Origin: Flavobacterium sp. 20NA77.7
Lineage (GTDB): Bacteria; Bacteroidota; Bacteroidia; Flavobacteriales; Flavobacteriaceae
Assembly (NCBI RefSeq): GCF_031326205.1
Contig: NZ_CP133721.1
Span: 496,001 to 560,000, forward strand
DNA: 64,000 nt
Reading direction: 5' to 3'
Shown: positions 49,273-57,443 of the stretch, piece after piece
Layout of the letters: the number at the start of each line of letters is the position of its first letter
Position numbering within the stretch: the stretch's first letter is position 1
Translations under genes and position numbers: made by a program
The notes under the pieces: generated by a model
What the model was told of the DNA's origin: nothing
The model's database searches: none
Seen by the model: the letters and a program-made list of their open reading frames with translations, nothing else

Positions 49273-50319
49273 ATGATAAAAAATATTAGTTATCTTTTAG
49301 TTTGTGCGCTGCTACTTAGTTGTGCGTCAGATTATGATGATGCAGAACAGTATCAAAATATACCCATAGATTTTCAAGTGCCCAGTAATTTTCCACCTTT
49401 GCAATATGATTTAGCAAATAACCCACTTACAGAAAAAGGGTTTGAATTGGGAAAAAAACTATTCTATGATGGTCGATTAGCCTCCGATGGTGTAGTTTCA
49501 TGCGGATTCTGTCATATTCAAGCTGATGCTTTCACACATCATGGACATAGTGTAAGTCATGGTGTAGGCGATAATATGGGCACAAGAAATACGCCTCCTA
49601 TTCAAAATTTGGCTTTTCAAAATATATTCATGTGGGACGGAGCAGCAGATCATTTAGATTTACAACCTATAATTCCATTTACCAGTCCAATAGAAATGAA
49701 TGGTAATTTCTCAAACGCCATTGCAATGATGAAAACAGATCCTGTTTATGTCAAATTATATAAACAAGCTTTTGCAGACGGTCAAATCAATACAGAAAAT
49801 ATGCTAAAAGCATTAGGTCAGTTTATGGTGTTAACAGTCTCTTCTAATTCTAGATTTGATAAATATAGAAGAAATGAGCCAGGAGGAATTTTGACAAACG
49901 ATGAATTACAAGGATATGCTCTTTTTAACCAAAAATGTGCTACTTGTCACGCCACAGATTTATTTACAGACAATTCGTTTAGAAATAACGGATTGCCTAT
50001 AAATCCAAATGTAAATGATGTTGGAAGATATCGTGTAACAGAGCAAGTTCAGGATAGGTATAAGTTTAAAGTGCCAAGTTTACGAAATGTTGAAAAAACA
50101 GCGCCTTATATGCATGATGGTAGGTTTTATACTTTGGAAGCTGTTTTAGACCATTATTCAAATGGAGTGCAAAACACACAAAATCTCGATCCGATATTGA
50201 ATACTAATTCAACATTAGGTATTTCTTTGACTCAAACTGAAAAAAATAAACTCATAGCATTTCTTAAGACTTTAACAGATAATCAATTTTTAACAAATCC
50301 TCGATTTGCAGAATATTAA
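49273..50319 (+). CDS. Di-heme cytochrome c peroxidase / MauG-MbnH-like lipoprotein
   Basis: This 348-residue protein has a lipoprotein signal (MIKNISYLLVCALLLSCASD, C17) and two haem-binding motifs, C77GFCH81 and C222ATCH226. Family marks are LGKKLFYDGRLASDG, NTPPIQNLAFQNIFMWDGA, KVPSLRNVEKTAPYMHDGRF and a late TLEAVLDHYSNG. This is the CcpA/MauG family. Directly after an MbnP gene it most likely is the MbnH-type enzyme that modifies MbnP, but a plain peroxidase cannot be excluded. It should work in the periplasm at the outer or inner membrane leaflet. It is 11 bp upstream of the next gene. Confidence 0.88.
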   Translation: MIKNISYLLVCALLLSCASDYDDAEQYQNIPIDFQVPSNFPPLQYDLANNPLTEKGFELGKKLFYDGRLASDGVVSCGFCHIQADAFTHHGHSVSHGVGDNMGTRNTPPIQNLAFQNIFMWDGAADHLDLQPIIPFTSPIEMNGNFSNAIAMMKTDPVYVKLYKQAFADGQINTENMLKALGQFMVLTVSSNSRFDKYRRNEPGGILTNDELQGYALFNQKCATCHATDLFTDNSFRNNGLPINPNVNDVGRYRVTEQVQDRYKFKVPSLRNVEKTAPYMHDGRFYTLEAVLDHYSNGVQNTQNLDPILNTNSTLGISLTQTEKNKLIAFLKTLTDNQFLTNPRFAEY

Positions 50320-50330
50320 AAACACATTAG

Positions 50331-51293
50331 ATGAAAACTATTTTACTTGCTTGTTTTATTTTTTTAAACGTTCAAGCGCATGAAAAACCAAAACAGCTAA
50401 CAAAAAAAATAATTAATTATGAAAAGAAAGATTTTAAATTCAATTATCTTGACTATTGCGACGCTTGTGGGTGTTCTGCAAATGGCGGAAGCATGGGATT
50501 TGGTTCTGTTGTAAGTGCTAATTTTTTTGGCGTTAGATATATTAATCAAAATTACGAAACAAATGATGGTTTATATACTAATTCACCTTGGTTAAAAGAA
50601 AAATTTAATACATACCAACTTTGGTCTAAAATACCTATCAACAAAAAAATTCAGCTTTCAACACTTATTCCTTATCATGCGCATAGAAAAGAAGTAGCTA
50701 CAGGTCAAAATTCTATAAAAGGGCTCGGAGACATTACCGTAATGGGATTTTATACATTGTGGAATAAAAAGAAAGATTCCATAGGTTTATCACAAACTAT
50801 ACAAGTAGGAGCAGGATTAAAAATGCCCACAGGGACTTTTGATGAAACTACGGCAGGTACAGTAAATCCAAGTTTTCAATTAGGAACAGGTAGTTGGGAT
50901 TACCTGTTTTCTACAGAATATGTCATAAAAAAACATGGTTTTGGATGGAGTAATTTACTAAATTATGTTATTAAGTCTACGAATGCGAATGCATATCGCT
51001 TTGGAAATCAACTAAATTATAATTCAACATGCTATTATCTTTTTGAAAAAGATAAAATGATAATAGCGCCACAAATAGGCTTAGCCGGAGAAGTTTATGC
51101 AAGTAATTATAAGCACCAAGAAAAAATCCGTAATACAAGTGGAGATGTGCTTTTTACCAAGCTTGGCGCTGAAATAGCTTACAAAGAATTTTCTGTTGGC
51201 GCTTTTTTTCAAACGCCTTTGCACCAACATTTAATGTCAGATTTAGTGAAAGCAAAAAACAGGTTGAGTATAAGCTTTAATTATAAATTATAA
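50331..51293 (+). CDS. Cysteine-rich predicted outer-membrane barrel of the MbnP locus
   Basis: This 320-residue protein has a signal peptide (MKTILLACFIFLNVQA). Close after it is a striking motif C43-D-A-C-G-C48-SANGGSMGFG. The remainder alternates aromatic and polar residues in strands (SKIPINKKIQLSTLIPYHAH, QVGAGLKMPTGTFDE, FGWSNLLNYVIKSTNANAYR) and ends in a barrel-like NRLSISFNYKL. Such proteins are often labelled transporter family or outer-membrane. It follows the di-heme gene by 11 bp and precedes a terminator, so it is the last gene of the MbnP operon. A role in metal passage across the outer membrane is inferred. Confidence 0.75.
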   Translation: MKTILLACFIFLNVQAHEKPKQLTKKIINYEKKDFKFNYLDYCDACGCSANGGSMGFGSVVSANFFGVRYINQNYETNDGLYTNSPWLKEKFNTYQLWSKIPINKKIQLSTLIPYHAHRKEVATGQNSIKGLGDITVMGFYTLWNKKKDSIGLSQTIQVGAGLKMPTGTFDETTAGTVNPSFQLGTGSWDYLFSTEYVIKKHGFGWSNLLNYVIKSTNANAYRFGNQLNYNSTCYYLFEKDKMIIAPQIGLAGEVYASNYKHQEKIRNTSGDVLFTKLGAEIAYKEFSVGAFFQTPLHQHLMSDLVKAKNRLSISFNYKL

Positions 51294-51296
51294 CAA

Positions 51297-51328
51297 AAAA
51301 ACCTCGCTCAAAATTTGGGCGAGGTTTT
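51297..51328. terminator. Bidirectional terminator after the MbnP operon
   Basis: AAAACCTCGC (51297-51306) pairs with GCGAGGTTTT (51319-51328) around a 12-nt loop. Confidence 0.9.
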
Positions 51329-51352
51329 ATATCTAAAGTCTTGTAAACAAAT

Positions 51353-52393
51353 TTACTTAATTATTTCAATTTTTTGACTTTCTTCGTTATTTACACTGTC
51401 AAAAAAGCCTTGTTCACTCATCCATTCATCACTATAAATTTTACTCATATAACGTGATCCATGGTCTGGAAATATGACTACTACATTACTGTTTTTAGTG
51501 AATTCACCTTCCTCAGCAAATTGTTTTATTGCTTGAAAAGCAGCGCCAGAAGTATAGCCTACAAATAAACCTTCTTTTTTAGCTAATTCTCTTGCGGTAT
51601 GCGCGCTGTCTTCATCAGATACTTTAGTAAACTTATCAATAACGTCAAAATCGGTTGCGGTAGGAATTAAATTTTTACCTAATCCTTCAATTCTGTAAGG
51701 GTAAATTTCAGCTGTATCAAATTCTTTAGTCTCATGGTATTTTTTTAATACTGAACCATACGCATCCACACCTAAAATTTTAATGTTTGGGTTCATTTCT
51801 TTCAGATACTTAGCCGTGCCTGAAATAGTTCCACCCGTGCCACTACATGCTACTAAATGCGTAATTTGTCCATTAGTTTGTTCCCAAATTTCAGGACCTG
51901 TAGTTTTATAATGCGCGTCTATATTTAAATCATTAAAATATTGGTTGATATAAATAGAGCCTTTCGTCTCTTCGTGCAATCTTTTGGCTACATTATAATA
52001 ACTTCTTTCATCATCTGCAGAAACATGTGCGGGGCAAACATATACTTTCGCACCCATAGTGCGTAACATGTCAATTTTGTCTTTTGAGGATTTAGAGCTT
52101 ACAGCAAGTATACATTCATACCCTTTAATAATACTTACCATAGCTAAACTGAATCCAGTATTGCCAGATGTTGTTTCTACAATAGTGTCTCCAGGTTTTA
52201 GAATGCCTCTTTTTTCAGCTTCTTCTATGATATAAAGTGCAATTCTATCTTTTGATGAATGTCCGGGGTTAAAAGCCTCTACTTTTGCATAAAAATTACC
52301 AACCAAACCGTCAGTAATCTTATTTAATTTTATAAGTGGCGTGTTCCCAATTAATTCGAGTATAGAATGATTTGCTTTTATTTCTTTTGCCAT
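51353..52393 (-). CDS. Cysteine synthase / cystathionine beta-synthase type PLP enzyme
   Basis: This 346-residue fold-type II enzyme has [10 protein letters not shown], the Schiff-base lysine in [30 protein letters not shown] for the substrate carboxylate and [15 protein letters not shown] for the phosphate. No C-terminal CBS domain is present. Relatives in Bacteroidota are annotated as cysteine synthase or cystathionine beta-synthase; the long [15 protein letters not shown] form and the [10 protein letters not shown] tail fit the latter better. An inverted repeat lies in its leader. Confidence 0.9.
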   Translation of the reverse strand: MAKEIKANHSILELIGNTPLIKLNKITDGLVGNFYAKVEAFNPGHSSKDRIALYIIEEAEKRGILKPGDTIVETTSGNTGFSLAMVSIIKGYECILAVSSKSSKDKIDMLRTMGAKVYVCPAHVSADDERSYYNVAKRLHEETKGSIYINQYFNDLNIDAHYKTTGPEIWEQTNGQITHLVACSGTGGTISGTAKYLKEMNPNIKILGVDAYGSVLKKYHETKEFDTAEIYPYRIEGLGKNLIPTATDFDVIDKFTKVSDEDSAHTARELAKKEGLFVGYTSGAAFQAIKQFAEEGEFTKNSNVVVIFPDHGSRYMSKIYSDEWMSEQGFFDSVNNEESQKIEIIK

Positions 52394-52410
52394 AAATAAT
52401 CACTTATGTT

Positions 52411-52472
52411 AACATCGGTATGTGATGTTTTAACTACTGCAAAGGTACAAAAAAACTTGAATTACTTGTCAA
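52411..52472 (-). promoter_or_regulatory. Promoter and inverted repeat upstream of the CBS-type gene
   Basis: On the minus strand TACCTTTG (52447-52440) is a perfect -7 box, with a TTG (52472-52470) 22 bp upstream. AACATC (52411-52416) and GATGTT (52424-52429) form a 6-bp inverted repeat just after the expected start of transcription, a possible repressor site. Confidence 0.5.
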
Positions 52473-54591
52473 TTTTTTCTAAATCAAACAAAAAGGTAAA
52501 CTCTTTTGCTAGTTCTTTTAATGCCTCAAAGCGTCCCGAAGCACCTCCGTGTCCAGCATCCATATTGGTGTCTAAAAATAACTGGTTTGTTCCTTTCTTC
52601 ATGACTCTTAATTTTGCTACCCACTTCGCAGGTTCCCAATATTGTACTTGAGAATCATGCAAACCTGTAGAAACATACATATTAGGATATACTTGTTCTT
52701 TAACTTGGTCATAAGGAGAATAAGACAACATGTAATCATAGTATTTTTTGTCATTTGGATTTCCCCATTCATCATATTCCCCAGTTGTTAAAGGAATAGA
52801 GTCGTCTAACATTGTTGTAATTACATCTACAAAAGGAACTTGTGCAATTACACCATGGTATAACTCGGGTGACATATTAACAATAGCGCCCATTAATAAT
52901 CCTCCTGCTGAACCTCCTTCGGCATATAAATGAGCAGCAGAAGTATATTTTTCGGCAATAACATGTTTTGAACAATCTATGAAATCAGTAAATGTATTTT
53001 TCTTCTTTAATAATTTTCCGTTTTCATACCATTCTCTGCCTAAATCTTCCCCTCCTCTTATGTGTGCAATCGCATAGATAAACCCTCTGTCTAACAAGCT
53101 TAATCGAGTACTTGAAAAGTATGGGTCCATAGATGCACCATAGGATCCGTAAGCATATAACAAAAACGGATTTTTACCTTCTTTTTTCATGCCTTTTCTG
53201 TATACCATTGAAATTGGAATTTTGGTACCGTCTTGAGCAGTTGCCCATATTCTTTCTTCAGCATAATTATTTTTATCAAACTTTCCGCCTAAAACAGCTT
53301 GTTCTTTCAATATCGTTTTTTCTTTAGTTCTCATGTTAAAGTCGATTACTGAAGAAGGTGTTGCCATAGATTGATAAGCAAAACGTAACACTTCAGTATT
53401 AAAATCAACATTTGTAGTCGTGTAGGCAGTATAGGTTTCGCTTTCAAAAGGTAAATAATAATCGCCTGAACCATTCCATGGCTTGATTTGTATTTTATTC
53501 AACCCATTTGAACGTTCTTCTACAACCAAATAGTCTTTAAAAATTTCAATCCCTTCTAGTAATGTTTCTTTTCTGTGAGGAATTAAATCTTTCCAATTGT
53601 CAAAGGATGTAGCCGTTTCAGGTGTTTTCATCAATTTGAAATTAGTAGCTTTATCTTTATTGGTTACAATGTAAAAGCTGTCTCCATAATGTGAAATAGA
53701 ATATTCAATTCCTCTTGTTCTAACTTGAAAAATTCTAAATTTTCCATCAGGATTACTAGCTTCTAAAATTTGATATTCTGAAGTTAAGGTGCTTGATGAT
53801 CCTATAACAATGTATTTTTTTGATTTTTCTTTGTAAACAAAAGTCGAAAACGTATCGTCTTGTTCATGAAAAATTAATTCATCTTCACTAGGATTTGAAC
53901 CTACCTTATGTTTGTAAATTTTATCAGATCGTAACGTTTGTGCGTCTTTTCTTGTGTAAAAAAGCGTTTTGTTATCACCTGCCCAAGTAGATCCACCTGT
54001 GGTATTTTCAATTTTTACGGGTAAAATTTCTCCAGTTTCTAAGTTTTTTATTTGAATAGTGTATTGCCTTCTAGAAACTAAATCTATCCCAAAAGCCGCC
54101 CATTTGTTATCCTCGCTGATGTTGATGCCTGATAAATTAAAGTAAGATTGCCCTTTTGCCATTTCATTACAATTGAATAAAATTTCTTCAGTCGCATTTA
54201 AATTTCCTTTTTTACGGGTATAAATAGGGTAGTCTTTACCGGTTTCAAAACGTGTAATATACCAGTAACCATTATAAAAATAAGGTACAGAAGTGTCGTC
54301 TTCTTTTATTCTGCTTTTCATTTCTAAGAACAAATCTTCTTGAAATTTTTTAGTATGCTCAGTAGATTTTTGGTAATATTCGTTTTCTTTATTTAAATAA
54401 TCAAGTACCTCAGGATTTTCTCGTTCGTTTAACCAATAGTAATTATCAATTCTAACATGGCCGTGTTTTTCAAGTTTTTTTGGAATAATTTTGGCTACAG
54501 GTGGTTGTATTTCGTTCATTTTAGGGTTCTTTTTTTGAGCATGAAAAGTGGTGCTAAAAAGAATAACGATTATAAAAAAATAGTTTTTCAT
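52462..54591 (-). CDS. S9-family oligopeptidase (protease II / oligopeptidase B-like)
   Basis: This 709-residue protein has a signal peptide (MKNYFFIIVILFSTTFHAQ), an N-terminal seven-bladed propeller (about 60-420) and a C-terminal alpha/beta hydrolase domain. The catalytic Ser is in EGGSAGGLLMGA and the His in MDAGHGGASGRFE; LLYAYGSYGASMDPYF and AHIRGGEDLGREWYENGK are typical of prolyl oligopeptidases of the PtrB group. The export signal indicates periplasmic peptide digestion. It lies 24 bp after a glutaminyl cyclase gene, another exported peptide enzyme. Confidence 0.94.
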   Translation of the reverse strand: MKNYFFIIVILFSTTFHAQKKNPKMNEIQPPVAKIIPKKLEKHGHVRIDNYYWLNERENPEVLDYLNKENEYYQKSTEHTKKFQEDLFLEMKSRIKEDDTSVPYFYNGYWYITRFETGKDYPIYTRKKGNLNATEEILFNCNEMAKGQSYFNLSGINISEDNKWAAFGIDLVSRRQYTIQIKNLETGEILPVKIENTTGGSTWAGDNKTLFYTRKDAQTLRSDKIYKHKVGSNPSEDELIFHEQDDTFSTFVYKEKSKKYIVIGSSSTLTSEYQILEASNPDGKFRIFQVRTRGIEYSISHYGDSFYIVTNKDKATNFKLMKTPETATSFDNWKDLIPHRKETLLEGIEIFKDYLVVEERSNGLNKIQIKPWNGSGDYYLPFESETYTAYTTTNVDFNTEVLRFAYQSMATPSSVIDFNMRTKEKTILKEQAVLGGKFDKNNYAEERIWATAQDGTKIPISMVYRKGMKKEGKNPFLLYAYGSYGASMDPYFSSTRLSLLDRGFIYAIAHIRGGEDLGREWYENGKLLKKKNTFTDFIDCSKHVIAEKYTSAAHLYAEGGSAGGLLMGAIVNMSPELYHGVIAQVPFVDVITTMLDDSIPLTTGEYDEWGNPNDKKYYDYMLSYSPYDQVKEQVYPNMYVSTGLHDSQVQYWEPAKWVAKLRVMKKGTNQLFLDTNMDAGHGGASGRFEALKELAKEFTFLFDLEKIDK

Positions 54592-54615
54592 GCTTTGTTT
54601 GTGTTTAATTAGTTC

Positions 54616-55656
54616 TTATTGATTCACTTTTAGTTCAAATAATTTATCCCAGTTTTTACCCGTAACAAAAACGGTTTTAGTAGCTGGGTTATAGGCAATA
54701 CCATTTAAAACATCGATGTTTTCATGTTGTTTTACTTTAGTTTTTAATTCTGATAAATCTATTACCGCTTCTACAGCACCGTTCTCGGGATTGATGATGG
54801 CAAGAGCGTCTTTTTGGTAAATATTGGCCCAAATTTTACCGTCTATCCATTCCAATTCGTTAATTTGATCAATTTTAGAAGTATCCGTATATACATTTAT
54901 AGAGCGAACCAATTTTTGTGTCGTTGGGTCTAAAAAATGAATGGTATTTGTACCATCACTCATGATGAGGTATTTGTCATTGTGCGTAAGTCCCCAACCT
55001 TCCATATCTTTAAAATAGGTAAAGGTTTTTTCACGTTGTAACGTTTCCGTATTATAGATAAATCCTGTTTTTTCTTGCCAGGTTAATTGATACACTTTGT
55101 TATTAAAAATCGTTAATCCTTCACCAAAATATTGAGGTTCTAACGTGCTATTTTGCGTAACGTTTCCAGTTTTATAATTTATTTTTCGCACTTTAGATTC
55201 ACCTCTTTGTCCTGTACTCTCATATAAAATTCCATTATAAAATTCTAATCCTTGCGTGTAAGAGGTAAGGTCGTGTTCGTAGGTGTTTACAATCGTATAA
55301 GATAAAATTTTAGGTGTAATTTCTGAAACGAGTTCAAAAGAAGTAACACATTCATTAGGTTTTCCTTCTGTAAAAACGAGTGCTTTAATTTCTTGTGTAC
55401 CAAAGGAAAGTTGATTGAGTTTGAATGTGGTTTTTTGGTTTTGCTTTACAGCTGCTATTTTAGTTTCATTTGCATAATAAACGACCGAATCAATTGCAAT
55501 ATTTTCCGTATTACTAATTTCTAAATCAATACTCTCGGAAGGTTTATAAATTTGTTTTAAGTTTTTAGATTCTATTGTAAATGCGTCTTTTGTTTCGCTA
55601 CAATTAACAAAAAATAAGCCTAAAGTGATGACTAATAAATAATTATGTTTTTTCAT
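54616..55656 (-). CDS. Glutaminyl-peptide cyclotransferase, lipoprotein
   Basis: This 346-residue lipoprotein (signal MKKHNYLLVITLGLFFVNCS, C19) has an Ig-like N-terminal part and a five-bladed propeller of the plant/bacterial glutaminyl cyclase family. Motifs include HDLTSYTQGLEFYNGILYES, TGQRGESKVRKI, YFGEGLTIF, GWGLTHND and a final LNGIAYNPATKTVFVTGKNW. It cyclises N-terminal Gln to pyroglutamate. That matters here because many T9SS and lipoprotein-export substrates of Bacteroidota expose Gln after signal cleavage, as seen for several in this window. It is probably co-transcribed with the S9 peptidase. Confidence 0.93.
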   Translation of the reverse strand: MKKHNYLLVITLGLFFVNCSETKDAFTIESKNLKQIYKPSESIDLEISNTENIAIDSVVYYANETKIAAVKQNQKTTFKLNQLSFGTQEIKALVFTEGKPNECVTSFELVSEITPKILSYTIVNTYEHDLTSYTQGLEFYNGILYESTGQRGESKVRKINYKTGNVTQNSTLEPQYFGEGLTIFNNKVYQLTWQEKTGFIYNTETLQREKTFTYFKDMEGWGLTHNDKYLIMSDGTNTIHFLDPTTQKLVRSINVYTDTSKIDQINELEWIDGKIWANIYQKDALAIINPENGAVEAVIDLSELKTKVKQHENIDVLNGIAYNPATKTVFVTGKNWDKLFELKVNQ

Positions 55657-55710
55657 TAGAGTTTTTATTTTCTACTACAATATTACAATTTATTTTTAAC
55701 TAATTTTTCA

Positions 55711-55741
55711 TTTGTAAAGATAATAAAAGATTGTATATTTG
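55711..55741 (+). promoter_or_regulatory. SRP RNA promoter
   Basis: TTTG at 55711-55714 and TATATTTG at 55734-55741 are 19 bp apart, an exact consensus promoter directly before the SRP RNA. Confidence 0.8.
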
Positions 55742-55842
55742 CCTCGGCAAGTCCTACACGACCAGCTCCTGCAAAATCCTCCAGGGTGGGAACACAGCAA
55801 AGGTATGTGGTTGTAGCGGTGCGATGTAGGTCGCTTGCCTTT
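55742..55842 (+). ncRNA. ffs: Signal recognition particle RNA (small bacterial type)
   Basis: The ends GGCAAG (55746-55751) and CTTGCC (55834-55839) pair, as do CCTACA and TGTAGG just inside. The apical region CCAGGGTGGGAACACAGCAA followed by AGGTA is the conserved Ffh-binding loop of 4.5S-type SRP RNA. A run of T's follows. About 100 nt, as usual. It guides Ffh to signal peptides, in keeping with the many exported proteins nearby. Confidence 0.93.
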
Positions 55843-55932
55843 TTTTATTTCTTCACATTTCTTAAAAATCTTATAATTTTTATCTAAATTTCACTTTTTT
55901 GGTTAGATTTGTGCATCTAAATTCAATCAAAA

Positions 55933-56970
55933 ATGAAAAAAATCTTTGTATTAGTAGTTTCTGGAGCATTTTTTATTAGTTGCTCAACTTCAAAAACAGT
56001 TACACAAGCTCCTAAAAAGGAAGTGGATGTTGTAAAGTACATGAACACCATCAGTGAGTCAAATCTTTCTAAAAATCTATATGTTATCGCTTCTGATGAA
56101 ATGGAAGGTAGAAATACGGGCGAACCAGGACAAAAAAGGGCAGGGCTTTACATTATTGATCAATACAAAGCATTAGGTATTTCTAATCCTCCAGGTTCAA
56201 CAGATTTTTATCAAAAAGTGCCTTCTGAATTTATGAAAAGAGGATTTGCACCAAAGTTAAATGATTCGGAAAATATATGGGCCTTCATTCCAGGATCAGA
56301 AAAGCCAGAAGAAATAATTGTAGTTTCTGCCCATTATGACCACGTAGGAATGAAAAATGGTGACGTATTCAATGGTGCCGATGATGATGGTTCGGGTACT
56401 GTTGCGTTAATTGAAATTGCTAAAGCATTCATGGAAGCTAAAAAAGATGGTTTTTCACCTAAACGTTCTATTCTTTTTTTACATGTAACAGGTGAAGAGC
56501 ATGGTTTACATGGGTCTCGATATTATTCAGAAAATCCATTATTTCCTATAAAAAATACCGTTGTTGATATTAATATTGACATGATTGGTAGACGTGATGA
56601 TTTAAACGGACACAAAGAAAATGGTAAATATGTTTATGTTGTAGGTGCAGATCGTTTGAGTTCAGAATTACATACTATTAATGAAGAAGTTAATGCTAAA
56701 TATGTAGGCTTAAATTTAGATTATAAATACAATGACAGAAAAGATCCGATGAATATTTACAAACGTTCAGATCATTATAATTTTGCAAATAAAGGTATAC
56801 CAGCGATATTTTATTTTAATGGATTACACGAAGATTATCACAAATCTACCGATACACCAGACAAAATTGAGTATGATTTATTAGCACAACGTGCCAAATT
56901 AGCCTTTGTTCTCGCTTGGGAATTAGCGAATAGAGAAAATAGAATTGTGGTTGATAGAGACGGTAAATAA
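55933..56970 (+). CDS. M28-family zinc aminopeptidase lipoprotein
   Basis: This 345-residue lipoprotein (MKKIFVLVVSGAFFISCSTS, C17) has an M28 catalytic domain: metal ligands in SAHYDHVG, GADDDGSG, TGEEHGLHGS, NIDMIGR and a last His in LHEDYHKSTDTPDKIEYD. It removes N-terminal residues from peptides in the periplasm or at the surface. A TAGATTTG box at 55904-55911 precedes it. Its stop overlaps the ATG of aroQ by 1 bp. Confidence 0.95.
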   Translation: MKKIFVLVVSGAFFISCSTSKTVTQAPKKEVDVVKYMNTISESNLSKNLYVIASDEMEGRNTGEPGQKRAGLYIIDQYKALGISNPPGSTDFYQKVPSEFMKRGFAPKLNDSENIWAFIPGSEKPEEIIVVSAHYDHVGMKNGDVFNGADDDGSGTVALIEIAKAFMEAKKDGFSPKRSILFLHVTGEEHGLHGSRYYSENPLFPIKNTVVDINIDMIGRRDDLNGHKENGKYVYVVGADRLSSELHTINEEVNAKYVGLNLDYKYNDRKDPMNIYKRSDHYNFANKGIPAIFYFNGLHEDYHKSTDTPDKIEYDLLAQRAKLAFVLAWELANRENRIVVDRDGK

Positions 56971-57383
56971 TGAAGCTTTTAATTCTAAATGGTCCTAATT
57001 TAAATTTACTAGGCACTAGAGAAACTTCAATATATGGAAGTCAAGACTTCAATTCTTTTTTTGAAGAATTGAAGTCTCAATTTCCTGAAGTTGAATTAGA
57101 CTATTATCAATCGAATGTTGAGGGGGAAATTATCACAAAATTACAAGAAGCTGGTTTTACTTACGATGGAATTCTATTAAATGCGGGGGCTTACACGCAT
57201 ACTTCTATAGGAATAGGCGATGCTATTAAAGCCATCACAGCCCCAGTTGTAGAAGTCCATATTTCTAATACATTTTCAAGAGAAACATTCAGACATCAGT
57301 CTTTTATTTCACCTCATGCAAGAGGAGTAATTATTGGTTTTGGCCTGCAGAGTTATACTTTAGCTATACAAAGTTTTTTGTAA
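56970..57383 (+). CDS. aroQ: Type II 3-dehydroquinate dehydratase
   Basis: This 137-residue protein fits AroQ: LLILNGPNLNLLGTRE with catalytic Tyr in SIYGSQDF shortly after, DGILLNAGAYTHTSIG, VEVHISNTFSRE with HQSFISPHARGVIIGFG. It is a dodecameric enzyme in the shikimate pathway that turns 3-dehydroquinate into 3-dehydroshikimate. It overlaps the M28 peptidase gene by one base (TAATG). Confidence 0.97.
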   Translation: MKLLILNGPNLNLLGTRETSIYGSQDFNSFFEELKSQFPEVELDYYQSNVEGEIITKLQEAGFTYDGILLNAGAYTHTSIGIGDAIKAITAPVVEVHISNTFSRETFRHQSFISPHARGVIIGFGLQSYTLAIQSFL

Positions 57384-57443
57384 AAACATACAACCTTTTT
57401 CACGTTTCCAAGTCTATACTATATTAACCTTAATTCTTTTGCT

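Noticed and set aside
48388..50319. A methanobactin biosynthesis locus
   Set aside because: Only the MbnP and MbnH-like genes occur; no precursor peptide, MbnB or MbnC was seen on either strand nearby.
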